This document shows positions 9,948 through 21,839 of a stretch of 64,000 bases of DNA, in pieces. The stretch comes from Isochrysis galbana (lineage: Eukaryota; Haptophyta; Isochrysidales; Isochrysidaceae). The position numbers and the translations under genes are program-made. The stretch is from contig CM030943.1 in assembly GCA_018136815.1 (NCBI GenBank), forward strand, positions 3,052,002 through 3,116,001, written 5' to 3'. How positions within the stretch are numbered: position 1 is the stretch's first letter; every line of letters starts with the position of its first letter. The notes under the pieces were generated by a model that saw only the letters and a list, made by a program, of their open reading frames with translations, did not search any database and was not told the DNA's origin.

Positions 9948-11560
9948 AGAGAGAGAGAGAGAGGGAGGGGAGGGGGGAGAGAAGAGAAGAAGAGGAGAGA
10001 AGGTTAGAGAGAGAGGCCGGAACGGCGAGGGAGGGGGAGGGAGAAGAGAAGCGAAGAGAGGAGGAGAGGGCGGTGGGGAGAGGGAGAGCTGTTGTTTCTC
10101 CCCTTCCGTTTCTCTTCTGTTCTCTCTCTCTCTCTTCTATTCTGTCGAGAGGGTCCCTCTCTCTCTCTCTCTCTCTCTCTTCCTCTCTTCTTCTGTCCTC
10201 TTCTCTTCAAACGACGGCAGCGGGAAGAAGAAGAAGGGGAAGGAGAAGAAGAAGAGAGAGAGAGAGGGGGGGAGAGAGAGGGAGAGAGAGAGGGGGGAGA
10301 GGGGGGGGGGTTATTCTGTGGTCCCACCGCTGGGACAGAATCCGTAAGAGAGAGCCCCAGATCCATAAGGAAGAGGAGCGGCAGCGGAGAGAGAGAGAGG
10401 AGGAGGAAGCGCTCGTGAGACCTGAGAGGACCTCCTCGATGGAGAAGAAACCGTCCGCGGTCGGTGTGAAAGAACTCGGAGAGGGTGGGGCGCACCGAGG
10501 CAGAGTCCTCGGACGGCAAGGCCGCGGGGGGGGGGAGGCGAGGGGGGGAGGTGTGGAAGAAGAGAGAGGAGAGAAGAAGAAGAGGAGGAGGAGAGAGAGA
10601 GAGAGAGAGGGAGAGGGAGAGAGAGAGAGAGAAGAGAGAGGAGAGGGAGAGAAGAACCCCGGCGATGTTCCTGGAAGTTGCCCGCGTTCCCCCTGAGAGA
10701 TCCGCCTCCAGATGCGAGCGGATGCGAGCGGATTGGGACCGGCGCTCGCGGGGGGGAGCTGCACGGGCGGCGGGGGGGGGGCGCGGGAGGGGCGGGGGGG
10801 GGGGGGCGCGCGCGGGGGGGGGCGGGGGGGCGGCGAGATCCCGAGCGGTTTCTCCAATGAGGCCCCTCGTGAGGCGGTAACTGCCCCCCTCCGCGAGCAC
10901 GCGGGGAGATCGGCCGAGCCCGGCGTGAGATCAGGCTCGGCACCGACGAGATCGGTCGAGGCCGCGGCGAGATCGGCCGCCTTCTTCGTGGAGCGAGGCG
11001 TTCAGATTCATTGGAGAGATACTCCCCCCCCCCTCCCCCGATAGACCGAGATCCCCCCCCCCCCCCCAAGAAGTGAGATCCCCCCCCTCTAATTGAGAGA
11101 GATCCCCTCCCCCTTTTCATCGAGAGAGATCCCCTCCCCCCAATCAGTAAGTCACCTCCCGCCCATTCCTCACCAACTCCCCCCCCCCCTCCCATATTTA
11201 GCCCCCCCCCCCTTTCCCAATTAAGTAACACCGCCCCCCCCCCCCCTCTCTCTTCTCTTCCCCCCTCCCCCCCGCGCCACGACTCTTGCTCCCCCCTCTT
11301 TCTCATCTCTTTCCCCCCTCTTTCTCATCTCTCTCCCCCCCTCTCTCTCTCCCCCCTCTTCCTCCCTCCCATCGCCCCCCGCATCGCCCCCCCCCCCCCC
11401 CTCCTCCTCCCCCCCCCTCGCCTCCTCTCGAGCTCGTGATCTCCATCGGCGACGCGCTCTCGAGCAACCCGATCTCCGACTCCGAGCCACGCCTCTGCAT
11501 CCGATCTCACCACCGACCTCCGGAGCCGAGATGCCGAGATCCCGATCTCGTCGTGCCCTC
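9655..11560. repeat. Low-complexity CT/GA and poly-C tracts
   Basis: Dense (CT)n, (GA)n and runs of G or C up to about 15 lie upstream of the receptor-like gene. Long open frames here encode only Ser/Leu or Arg/Glu repeats on both strands and are not believed. The tract could serve as a promoter or 5' UTR. Confidence 0.8.
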
Positions 11561-11753
11561 GCAACCACCACCCGTCACCCGTTGCGCCAATCGTCACTTC
11601 TTTGCCAATTAATCAATTAATTGCTCATCACCATCACCATCTACACCATTCCAATGAGACCCGAATCGAACCGTGACCGGGTGGACCCCCTAGCCCCCTA
11701 GGTGGCAAACACCAAACACCCTAGCCCCACGCACTGCTAGCCCTTATTTAATT

Positions 11754-13395
11754 TTAAAATAACTGTGGACTATTTGATCCCTCAATTCGACTGATGCCCC
11801 ATAATTGACGGAACGACACCTCGGCTTTCGAATCCTTTGCGAGCCCAATTCGGATCCCTTGGAATTTGGCCTCGTTTGTTTTGCCACCCATAGGAACAAC
11901 CGGCCGACTAAAAAGTGAGAGGGAGACGCAATAGCCCGGCCACAAGCCGCATAACCACCTCAGATTATCAGCAGGCCTGCCCGGAGCCCGCGCACTGAAC
12001 CAGGCTCGCGGTAGTGCACCCGAGCCGCACCCCGGATACCAAAGAAAAAGGACTGAAGGGGGGAAGGGTGTCGAGTCGAGCGGAGCCGGAGGGCTCTGGG
12101 CCACTCCGTCGCGAGCGGCACCGGCGGTTAGCGCGGCGCCTTGGCCCTCCTCCCCGCCGGGAGTAGGGTGGATGAAATTCTGGATGGGGTCGGGCATCCC
12201 CATTTGGGTGTCTGGACGGGGAACGAACGGCGAACGAAGGGCGGTGGGGCGGCGAGGCGCTCCTAGCGGCCCTAGTGTGTTGGGTTTTAAGGGATTGTTA
12301 GACCTACAAAGAACTCTTCCCTCAGGGAGGGAGCCTAGGCTGCTTGAGTGCAGCGACGCAGCGAACAACGACGGACAACGGAGCCTGAGAACAACAGGAT
12401 ACACCGACTCACGAACACACCGGAATCATTCACCCAAACCAAGCAAATTATCAAGCAACCGCGACCCCAAATCACCGATAACTCAAACACGTCGCAAGAA
12501 AGACGGAGAGAGAGAGCGAGAGAGAGAGAGACTCCGCAGCGACGGCCGGAGCGTGTCTCCCTTGTAACTTCCCACGTAGCGGAGAGTCCGAAGGGGAGCG
12601 TCATGTCGCGCGACCACGGCGATCACTTTGGATACAGATCGCGACGAGATATCTTCACGACCGAATAAATCTTGCCGTTGAGCGTGAACCTTCTAGACGC
12701 TTCTAACGAACAACCCTGAGTAGCAACAAAGGGGAAGAAACACCAAAGGGGCCAAGGGCTTGCATGTAGCTTGCATCAAGGGGAAAGATTCCCTCACCTA
12801 AGAAGCGAACCTACACCGATCTCCAAGGGGAGATGGCAAATTAAACCTCAAATCTCGAGCGGATAGAGCAACCGACTCGCTCGCCAAAAATCTTGACCGA
12901 GAAGAAAGAAGCAAGGACCTACAAGCCAAGGGTAGCGGACCTAGGGAATGTGAGAGGAAATTTCCGAACGCCAACGCGAACGCCAAACGCCGGAAGGCAA
13001 CGAAACCCTAACCAGGCCAAGCAGAACCTATGAAGAACAGGCCTGGACGACAACGAAAGTTAGCAAGTCCCAAGCAAGAACCGGAACCCAACAAGAAACA
13101 ACAAGCCTTGCAAGAAGCTAAATAAGCCTTCACAAGGTAACTCGAGAGCCTGAGACAAGCGCGCAGCGAGAGACAGGCGACCTGGCTCCTTTGGGTCAAG
13201 ATTACCCGAAAGGAGGAAACCTGGAATCTATACCTGACAAACAGGCTAGACGGAACGAAACGAGAACTCGAATTCTAGATCGCTAGGGACGAACCCTACC
13301 AACCTAGAAGTACCTGAGCTTCACCGTGTGGCCGCACGGCGAAGGACCTGGAAATAAGAACCTGGAAATCGCATCATCTAGGATGAATGCGACAC
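11754..13395 (-). mobile_element. LINE copy C1: 5' UTR, ORF1 start fused to an ORF2 piece
   Basis: It starts at the type C hairpin (13395). A long 5' UTR follows to about 12205, then ORF1 start MGMPDPIQNFIHPTPGGEE at 12203, reading to about 11890. This is fused in frame to the ORF2 fragment GGKTNEAKFQGIRIG and ends at 11754. The 5' UTR is the reverse complement of 28560-28811 plus 29738-30725 (copy C2). The ORF2 piece is the same one found fused to a different ORF1 at 19936. Confidence 0.7.
13369..13395 (-). repeat. LINE 5'-terminal hairpin, type C
   Basis: Minus strand begins TGTCGCATTCATCC. Arms TCGCAT(T)CATC and GATGATGCGA with a CTA loop. Identical to 28560-28585 (+). Confidence 0.7.
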
Positions 13396-13575
13396 CCCCC
13401 GACTAAGATCGAGACGTCTCCCGATGTCGAGAGGTGAACCTGGAAACAGAGACTTGGAACCTAGAACCTGGGCTGACCAGAGGTCAGAATCGGAACAAGA
13501 AGCAACGGAACATAGCGAGCGAAACGTGGAGACAAGAACACCCTCTGGATCCAAAGCGAGCACGAAATCGGCGGC

Positions 13576-13995
13576 TTAACGCGGCGCCAAGAGCTGGCGT
13601 ACTTCTTCTCGTTGATCGTCGGAAAGAAGCCGGTCTGGATCGATGGTGGCTGAGTCGAGTAGGGCTCGTTGCTCCTCGCTCAGCGCGGTGACAGGGTCAC
13701 CACACTCATCGCGTCCAGTCGGAGTCCAGCCCCGGTGCAACTTGAAACGCACCTGGAGCGAAGCTATCGGATCCAGAGACGGCAGGGTCAGCGCATCGAC
13801 CCCGGTGTGGACGATCGTCACCGCGATGCGATGATCGTCCGTGGGCGTGACCACCGTGGGCATTACGAGAGGAGACGAATCGAGAGCCTCGCGATTTGGT
13901 AGGCGGTCGACCAGCATCGCGCAGTCCGAATGATCTCGGAGAGCTAGCGGAACCCTGACCCAGATGGTTGCGCGGTGGAAGGCAGGAATCGTCAC
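13576..13995 (-). pseudogene. LTR-retrotransposon pol linker remnant (between protease and RT)
   Basis: 139-residue frame. RATIWVRVPLALRD, then a strand-rich middle and SLDPIASLQVRFKL, ending LLSDDQREEVRQLLAPR, resembles the segment between aspartic protease and reverse transcriptase in Ty3/gypsy-like elements (often ending LSxEQREExxxLL). No protease or RT motifs flank it. It abuts the LINE fragment at 13968. Confidence 0.45.
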
Positions 13996-14590
13996 AGCTT
14001 GCTCCGTATAGAGAAGATATTCGGACGAGGTACTTCAAACATGTCTTGCATAGGAGGATAGCTACGGCGAACCGTTTTGCCGACGATCCGACATGCCGCT
14101 TTTGTGGCATAGCCCCCGAGAGTTCTACTCACCTGGCCTCATGTGTCGCGACGGAGCCCGTCTTTGAATTCATAGAAGGACTTTTGGGGATTACCCTTAC
14201 TTAGGCCGGGATCTGAAATAGCCCAACGCCTCTTCTGCTATCAGGTGGAAAGACCACACCCCTCCTCGGGATACTTGGGTATCTTGGCATGGAGATATAT
14301 CCTAACCGACTTCTATAACATCCAGTATGGCAACGCGGACGGCAGGTCCGTTAGATCGATCCTAAGGGCGATCCTTACGAGATATCACCTGTTAGCAACG
14401 GCGAAAGTCGGTTTCTTTCAAAGGCTTGAAAAACAAAGAAAGAGAGAATATGGGGTTACACGCCCCGAGCAACAAACACATCAAGAAAATGATAAGCCCG
14501 CTATACACGGTAGACAAGGATTTCAACATAGAAATGTCGGTGGACCTCTTGCAAGCGGCAAGGGGTCTGGACCTACGACACATCACCTAA
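13968..14590 (+). pseudogene. LINE ORF2 C-terminal fragment
   Basis: Plus strand reads RTRYFKHVLHRRIATANRF, a Cys/His finger CRFCGIAPESSTHLASC, then after stops and frameshifts WRYILTDFYNIQYG and AKVGFFQRLEKQRK. In a third frame it reads SPLYTVDKDFNIEMS and ends LDLRHIT at the stop 14588-14590. The same C-terminal end occurs at 57215-57315 and 58450-58650. It is broken at several points. Confidence 0.7.
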
Positions 14591-14915
14591 AGCAGCTAAA
14601 CCTCTAGGTCGGAATCACAGCGGATATCAAAGAGGAGCCTAAAATACTTAAGGGAGAATAACCCGAGCCAGCACCGAAATCAAAGGACGAACCACGGTCT
14701 CCCGCCCCCTTCTCTCCAACTCCTGGCCGAAGCAGCGCGCGCGGCCTCCCCGGAACCAGCTTCTCCGCTAAGAAGGGAACTGGGAAAGGGGGAGGGGGTT
14801 GCTAGTGCTAGGGCTAGGGGTTAAGGTTGGGTAGTAGGGAGGTACATAAGCGCACTGCCTCACGCCGCACACGCAGCGGGGATTTTTAAGAAGATTTTTT
14901 TTTTACCGTATCTCG
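14591..14915 (+). repeat. LINE 3' UTR with T-rich end
   Basis: CGAAGCAGCGCGCGCGGCCT, AGGGGTTAAGGTTGGGTAGT and the end TTTTAAGAAGATTTTTT are shared with 57316-57625. A shorter related 3' UTR follows the ORF2 end at 58650. The element ends with a T-run on the sense strand. Confidence 0.65.
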
Positions 14916-15066
14916 GGGAGTCGTGGGCCGTATCTCCCCTGGAGGGGGCTACGAGCTACGAGCTACCGGTAGCTGGGAGCGTAAGTAAGGAGGCTGACCT
15001 CTACAAAACAAGGTGAGCCAACTAACCTTATACTAGACTCGTGGTTGGGGGGGAAAGGCCACGGCG

Positions 15067-18000
15067 ATGGCGGCGATGGTGGCGCCTCGTGGGCTGCTGC
15101 TGCAGCGTGTGTTGTGGAGGCGCAGCGGCGTTGCGGTTGGGCGTGGAGGGGGTCGCGGTCTGTGCGCGTGGAACCGGACGAAGCCGCACGTCAACATTGG
15201 CACGATTGGGCACGTGGACCACGGAAAGACGACGCTGACTGCGGCGATCACAAAGGTGTGCTTTTTGAGGGGTGGGAGGAGGGCTTGGGAGGGCTTGGGA
15301 CGGCTGGAGGGAGGCTTATCAGTGGGCGCAGGGAGAGGGGGGGGGGTGACGGGGTGGTGAGCGGAGGGGAGCAAGAGGACGCTGAGTGTGGCGATCACAA
15401 GGGTGGTTTGGCAGGGCAGGAGGGCTTGGGAGGGCTGGAGGGAGACTGGGGGAGCTGGGCAGGCTTGGGGGGGGGGGGGGGGGGCTTGGCAGTGTGATGA
15501 GGGGGGGGGGGGGGGTTCTGTGGAGAGAGGGAGGAGGGGGAAGGATAGAGAGGAGAGGAGGATGGGGAAGGAACGGAGAGGGGGCGCACGTGGGGAGGGG
15601 GAGAGAAGGCTGGAAAAGAGGGGGATAGCGGGGAGTCGGAAAGGGGAGGAGGAAGGGAGGGGAGGGGGGTGGGCATTGGGAGAGGAAGGAGGCGGGGAGG
15701 GGAAGGAGCGAGAGGGCGGTGTGAGAAGGGAGGGGGCGCGCGGGGGGATGGGGAGTGCAGGAGGGGAGATGAGGCGGGGGGGGCGTGGACGATGGAGAGA
15801 GGAAGGAGGGGGGAGGGGGGCGGGTGGGAAGCAGGGGCGGAGAGAGAACGGAGGGGGGGAGCGGGGCGGGAGGGGAGGAGAGGAGCATGGGGAGGGAGGG
15901 GGGAGGGGGGGCGCGTGGGGAGGGGGAGAGAGGGCTGGAAAAGAGTGGCATAGCGGGAGTCGGAAAGGGGAGGAAATAAGGAGGGGGAAGGGGAAGGGGG
16001 GATGGACATCGGGAGAAAGAAGGAGGCGGGGAGGGGACGGCGCGAGTGGGCAGGATGAGAAGAGAGGGGGCGCGTGGGGGGGGGACAGGAGGTGAGGAGA
16101 GCGGGAAACGATGAGAAGGGCTGCGAGAAGAGGGGTGGGGACCAGCGTGCGCAGCCGAGCTCGAGAGTAGCCAGCTCAGCGAGGCAGCGCCGGGGTCGGC
16201 GGGGCGAGTGTGTGACAAGCCCCTTGCACCGTCCTCCGCAGGTGCTTTCTGAGACGGAGGGGTGCTTCGCGAACTTCAAGGGTTACGCGGATATTGACAA
16301 GGCGCCCGAGGAGAAAGCACGCGGCATCACCATCAACTCGGTGCGCGCCCGCTCCCGCAGAGCGTGGCGCCTCGCTGCTAAGCCGCCTTGGACTCGCGGG
16401 CGAGGCCCCAACGGGTTTGCCTCACCGCCGCCGCGCAGACGCACGTCGAGTACGAGACCAAAAACCGCCACTACGCGCATGTCGACTGCCCGGGCCACGC
16501 CGACTACGTGAAAAACATGATCACTGGCGCCTCGTGCATGGATGGCGCCATCCTCGTGGTCTCTGCGCCCGACGGGCCCATGCCGCAAACGCGCGAGCAC
16601 GTCCTGCTCGCAAAGCAGGTGCGACTTGCCGCAGCAGCACCCGTTTTGGGCGTGGCAAGCGGGGCCGCCGTTGTGCTCATCTCGCCCTCTCGTCCGCCAT
16701 GTGCCCAGGTGGGCCTCCCCCGCATCGTCGTCTTCATGAACAAGTGCGACATGGCCGACGACGAGGAACTGCTAGAGCTCGTCGAAATGGAGGTACGCGC
16801 GATTGTGCGACCCGCGCCGCGTTGGCGTCTTGCCTTGCTGACAGCCGGCGTGCAAACTGCGCAGGTCCGCGAGCTCCTGTCGCTGCATGACTTCCCTGGC
16901 GACGACATCCCCTTTGTGCGCGGCTCTGCGCTCTGCGCCCTCGAGGTGCGCAACACCGCCGCCTGCCGCCCGCCGCACTCGCCGCCGCCAACCACCCGTT
17001 ACTGCGCGCTCAGGGCCGCGAGGACGCCATGGGCAAGGAGCGAATCTTGGAGTTGATGCAGCAGGTGACTCCCGCCCACCTCGCGCACGGAGCGCAGCCG
17101 CATGCCAACCCCGTGCCTGACGCCCGGCCATGCCTGCCCCTGCCGCAGGTGGACGACTTCATCCCGACCCCAGTGCGCGACACTGACAAGCCCTTCCTGA
17201 TGCCGATTGAGGATACCTTCTCTATCGCCGGTCGGGGTACCGTGGTCACTGGCCGTATCGAGTCGGGGTACGGCCAAGCCGCCGCTGCCCACTTGCCGCA
17301 CCTCGTGATGTGAGGCTCACGCGTAGGGCCTCTAGCCGCTGCCCCCTTCTCCCCTGCTTTCCACCCACCTTGCCGCCCCGCTCGTGGCCTGTAGGCGCGT
17401 CAAGCCGGGAGAGGAGGTGGAGATCGTGGGACTGCGGAAGACGACCAAGACCACAGTCACCGGCGTCGAGATGTTCCACAAGCTGCTCGAGAGCGGCGAG
17501 GTGTGCAACCTGGCTGGGCGGTGCTGACTACGCCCGGTAGAGCGGCGCCGAGCTCTACTCACCTCCATTGCACACCTTCTCAGGCGGGCGACAATGTCGG
17601 CTGTCTGCTCCGTGGACTGAAGCGCGACGATGTGCAGCGCGGGCAGGTGCGCCTCCCCACGGCGCGCGTCGTCTGCACGCTAGGACTCAGCAACCCGTCC
17701 TTCCCTCTGCGGCGTTCGCAGGTGCTCTGCAAGCCGGGAACCGTCCAGCCAGTCACCAAGTTCGAGGCGTCTATCTACGCGCTCACCAAGGAAGAGGGCG
17801 GCCGCCACACGCCCTTCTTCACCAACTACCGCCCGCAGTTCTTCTTCCGCACAGCCGACGTCACAGGCTCCGTAAACCTGCCCGAGACGCGCCAAATGGT
17901 GATGCCCGGCGACAACGCGGAGGTCGAGTGCACCCTCATTTCACCCATGGCCGTGCAGGTAGCACCGCGGCCTCAATCGCCTCGGTGTAGGCCGTGGAAC

Positions 18001-18113
18001 CGAATTCACCTCCCCACCCATCCGCATGGCCCGAACAGGAAGGCATGCGCTTCGCATTCCGTGAAGGCGGCAAGACCGTCGGCGCCGGCGTCGTCTCGAA
18101 GATTCTCGAGTGA
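15067..18113 (+). CDS. TUFM: Mitochondrial translation elongation factor EF-Tu
   Basis: Eleven exons join in phase to 427 residues: 15067-15255, 16242-16340, 16439-16618, 16709-16792, 16865-16945, 17014-17064, 17149-17267, 17395-17500, 17584-17646, 17722-17958, 18039-18113. The N-terminus ([20 protein letters not shown]) is an Arg/Leu-rich presequence suited to mitochondrial import. GTPase motifs are intact: [22 protein letters not shown] and SAL. Domain 2 ([21 protein letters not shown]) and domain 3 ([19 protein letters not shown], ending GVVSKILE) follow. The protein carries aminoacyl-tRNA to mitochondrial ribosomes. Introns are mostly 67-130 nt with GTGCG or similar donors. Intron 1 is about 986 nt and strongly G-rich on the sense strand. 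Confidence 0.95.
15256..16241 (+). repeat. Purine-rich intron 1 of the EF-Tu gene
   Basis: The sense strand is almost entirely G and A, with runs of up to 12 G. It starts GTGTGC and ends CCGCAG. Open frames on either strand here are composition artefacts. Confidence 0.8.
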
Positions 18114-18290
18114 GCGGTGCTTCTCAGCTCCCCGCCCATCCCCACTGGTCACACACGCAAACCGCTTTGACCTGCGGTCTTGAAACACAGCTGCCATCGC
18201 CGAGGTGGCATTGTCATGCAGCCGTGGGCACCGCACACGTAGTACGCACGTGTGTGCGCGGCCGTTGAGGCCACGAGGATGACGAGGGCT

Positions 18291-18434
18291 GCCCTCGGGC
18301 CAGCGGACATGCCTCCTCGTGGCGAGGTGGATGAGCGAGCGGAGCGCTTAGGCATTGCACTGCTCGTCGATCGGCTGAATCGATCAGCCGCTCGCGAAGG
18401 CTACAGGGATGCTCTTCAGATTCTTGAGTTTTAA
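18291..18434 (+). CDS. Possible short peptide or last exon, unrecognised
   Basis: Codes MTRAALGPADMPPRGEVDE then RLGIALLVDRLNRSAA and ends DALQILEF just past the EF-Tu gene. The composition is protein-like and helical, but there is no domain, no obvious upstream exon and no strong start context. It may be chance. Confidence 0.2.
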   Translation, partial: ALGPADMPPRGEVDERAERLGIALLVDRLNRSAAREGYRDALQILEF

Positions 18435-19330
18435 AGGGGCTGCTCTCTGTTCCGGCGGTGCCACTATTCTGTTCTCCCACTCACTCGCCTTTCCTCGATC
18501 GTATTGGTGCACAATACTATCTCACGAATGCCCCGGAGATGCTTGAATGAACGCGAGTAGGGCTAGTGCGTAGCGGATGCTTGATAGAATTTCTCTTACT
18601 GCTAGTTTGGCTCCATTCTCCTCTGCACTTCGGATATCTAAGCGCTATTAGGCCACAGAGAGGGGGTATTAACGAGGCGGCCGAGTGAGCAGTGAGCGAA
18701 AACAAAACACAAAACTTTGTCGTTGTTACAGTCATTCGTTGCACATTAGCAAGCACATCTGAGTGTTAGTACCACTACGAGACTAATCTTATGATTGGTC
18801 GCCATAGAGGGGGGCTTCGCGCCCCCCACTCTCTCGAACCCCCTCATGGGGGGCGAGAACCATCCATCCCCATTGCGCTGCCTCTTGACTTGGCGTACAG
18901 GTTGGAGTTGGCAGAAATATCCGGATATATCTACTAAATATTTGGGCTGATTTTGGCAGAACCGCGGGCACAAAACCACTCTATGAGCGCGCCTTCCTCC
19001 TCGGTGCCACAAAGCAGCCGAGACCAGGGACCACCTCGCGCAAACCTGTCCTCCACCAACCATCTTAACACCGACCGTGATGTACTAGCGTGCATGCAAA
19101 TGCTTCTGGCTGGATTTCGAGGGATGTGTCATGGCACCAGGCCAAAGTGGTTGTGTTCGGGTGTCGGGAGGAGGGCGCGCTTTTACAGTGGTTTTGGTGC
19201 CCGCATAGCGTTTGCGTACATAGCGTTATCGGAAGTAATGAAGAACGTCATCAATATAGACCCGCCACAACCCATTGGTTTTCGCTTTCGTACATAACGA
19301 TAACGACACGACAACTAAGTTTATACTTAG
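18435..19330. other. Intergenic, fragments of repeats only
   Basis: At 18763-18783 the start of repeat family F (GAGTGTTAGTACCACTAC) directly joins a LINE type A 5' boundary (TGATTGGTCGCCAT, 18794-18807). The rest shows no supported gene. Confidence 0.4.
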
Positions 19331-19335
19331 ACGCG

Positions 19336-20250
19336 ATGGAGCGCGCCGCCGCGACTCCCCTCTCCTTCGGGCCCCCCGCCGAGGGCGCCCCACCAGCGAC
19401 CATGGAGCAGCCGCTATCGAAGCGGCCGCGTCCGCCCACCGAGGCCGAGCAGGTGCGTGCGACTCCGGTCGCGCCACACGGCCCGTGGCCCCGGCCACAC
19501 CACCCATGGCAGCCATGCTGGCCTCCCCCATGGGGGACAGCAGGCTGCTGGAAGCATCCCATCAATGCCAGGCTCATGCAGCCACCCTTCCATTGGGCAT
19601 GCCTTATGGCAGAGGCCCCTCTCGCCCTGGCAAGGGTCGCGCTGCTCCGGCAGCGCGGCCCGAGGCCGGGTGGCCCTTATGGGCACATCATCCACTCCAC
19701 TTCAACGCACAACACACTCTCCAGAAGCACCCCCTCACACTCAGCACGCAACACACATGAGACACAAAGGTACGACCCCCCTGGGAGAGACCAGCGCCGA
19801 ATGACACCGCCTACTGCCCGCGCCCGCACGACACTGAGTACGGACACCCCCGACCCCGCCTCACAGGGACAAGACTCCGACGAAGACAACATCATCGGCC
19901 CTAATGTGGGTGCGGACGCACGAACGGGCCACGGGGGGCAAAACAAACGAAGCCAAATTTCAAGGAATCCGAATGGGCTCGCAAAGGCTACGCAAGCAGC
20001 CGTGGGACATGCGTAAATACAACTGGATAGAGAACGATCAATACCTCACCATACTAGGCGTCCCGCTAGGAGCCCCGGAAGCCCTCAAGCCCTTCTGGAA
20101 GAAACTCGCAGACAAAGTAGACAACAAAGCAGCCAGATTGGCGCCGATTACGCGACACATGACCATATTCGGTAGGACCAACATAGCGAACTTTATAATA
20201 TACGGCACACCTCCAGATGACAACGAAAGGTGCTTGCAGGGATGGGGATA
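19336..20250 (+). mobile_element. LINE copy A2: ORF1 N-terminus fused to an ORF2 piece
   Basis: ORF1 starts MERAAATPLSFGPPAEG, closely matching copy A1, with KRPRPP. It runs through a Thr/Arg-rich region to about 19925. Then an ORF2 frame begins with GGKTNEAKFQGIRMG and continues YLTILGVPLGAPEALKPFW and MTIFGRTNIANFIIYGTP, a region just after the RT domain in LINE ORF2. The copy ends at about 20240, followed by a short type C 5' UTR piece (about 20290-20360). Confidence 0.7.
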
Positions 20251-20359
20251 ATTGAACGCTTTTTTTTGGTCCTGGCGGAGCATATATAGAGACGGAGAGA
20301 GAGAGCGAGCGAGAGAGAGAGACTCCGCAGTGACGGCCGGAGCGTGTCTCCCTTGTACT

Positions 20360-20764
20360 TTATCACAGAGTGCCGTCATCTGCCAACACAATCCATCGGT
20401 CCTTGCCGCTTACCAATAGAATCGTCTTTACCGGCTTACCCATAGAATCGTCTTTACCGATAACTTTGTTTGCCAGATTCCTCTTCATCAAGTCATCAGC
20501 CTCCTTCATCATGTGCACCACCTTCCACCTTCCAGACTCTTCTTCACATAATCATCTGCAGTTTATGCAAATCGAGTTCTAGAGTTCTCGAGTCATTTGT
20601 ACATCGACTTCTAGACCTCGCCTTCGCCTTCATCTTGGGGATCTCAGCTCACTCTAGATCGACTTAGTGCATCTAAGGAATCTCACCTTCATCAACACTC
20701 ACGACGCTTCATCGGCTCATACTAAGACAATACCCGCCGATTCCAGATACCAAACTCAACCTAT
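20360..20764. other. No gene seen
   Basis: Moderate-GC sequence with short direct repeats (AATCGTCTTTACCG twice near 20415 and 20446). It lies between two LINE fragments. Confidence 0.35.
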
Positions 20765-20970
20765 TTGCGAGGCGCCTGGGAGGAAGAAAGGTGGGGAAAC
20801 TTCCTTTCTCTTTCGAGAGAAAGAGAGAGGGCGCTCCACAACCCACGATCCCATGCATCCAAGCGAAGCTTTTGACCGAGAATGAGAGAAAGCAGAGAAT
20901 TATAACGATAAATACCGAACGAGAAAGAGAAGAGCGAAGCCTAACGAGTGTCGATTCGCGAATGCGACAC
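20765..20970 (-). mobile_element. LINE type D 5' UTR fragment
   Basis: Near-identical to 5555-5748 and 30875-31079: GGCGCTCCACAACCCACGAT, AAGCGAAGCTTTTGACCGAG, then the hairpin at 20950-20970. Truncated on its 3' side. Confidence 0.7.
20950..20970 (-). repeat. LINE 5'-terminal hairpin, type D
   Basis: Minus-strand TGTCGCATTCGCGAATCGAC, identical to 5728-5747. Confidence 0.7.
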
Positions 20971-21839
20971 TAGGGCCTAGCGGGGTGATGCATTGATTGA
21001 CCTCTGTCCGCAGGATTAAAGCCCCCCCAGCCCCCCACCCCCACCTGGCCCGTCGTAGTGCACGTGGGCCCACCCCCCCGAAACGGAAGACAAAGGAAGG
21101 AAGGGGGTAGCGGAGAGGGAGTGAGACTGGCTCGGGGTATAGGCGGTGGCGTGAGTCAGCACCGCAAGGCAGTACGCAGTCCTGTGAGCGCGATGAGATT
21201 CCCGTAACGGTACTAGTACTAGCTTGGACCTTCAAGAGACTTTATTAAAATTACAATTACGTTGCACGAGGCGGGGAAGATTCAATGGCTCACAACACAT
21301 GCCGACGTTAGATGTTAGATGGAATGTAGACTACGACGAATTTGTAACACAAGACAACGTAAGGCCAAATAAAACACAAAAGGGCGAAGTGCACAACAAC
21401 AAGGCGGCACACTGCTAATAGTGTTCAAGTCCGTGATAGCTTCCTTTTGCAGCGAACTAGCCACCGACGTCGCACGCAAGCAAGTGCAATTGGCATCTGA
21501 CGCACATGTCAAAGCGGGAAGGACAACGCGGCAGAGGCGGGCAGTCGGTACGTACTGGCGTAGCCACGCATTGCGACGACGGGCTCCGACGGCAGGCCTG
21601 AGGCGAGCGAAAGCGCCATGATGGCGTGCTTACTGCGGCTCGCCCAAACGCATGCTGCACGCCCGCAGGGCAGCAAGAGCACTCACGTGTTGTCCCCGCG
21701 TAGTAGATCTGCCCTGAGATTGCGGCAACGGTTGCGCGCACCCACGTTTGCCACTGCCGCATCACAAGCGAGCTCTGCATGCGTCCCTCCCGGCAGCCAG
21801 TTGTAGTGCCGCTGAGCCATCCAGCTTGATGCGGCAAAA
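20971..21839. other. No supported gene
   Basis: Flank between the repeat at 20970 and the PH-domain gene stop at 21840. Open frames exist on both strands, but none has recognisable motifs. Confidence 0.3.

Noticed and set aside
9655-11500. Long open frames in CT/GA tracts (also 31.3-32.3, 39.4-40.3 and 49.4-51.4 kb)
   Set aside because: They encode only simple Ser/Leu/Pro or Arg/Glu/Gly repeats, and are open on both strands because the DNA is simple.
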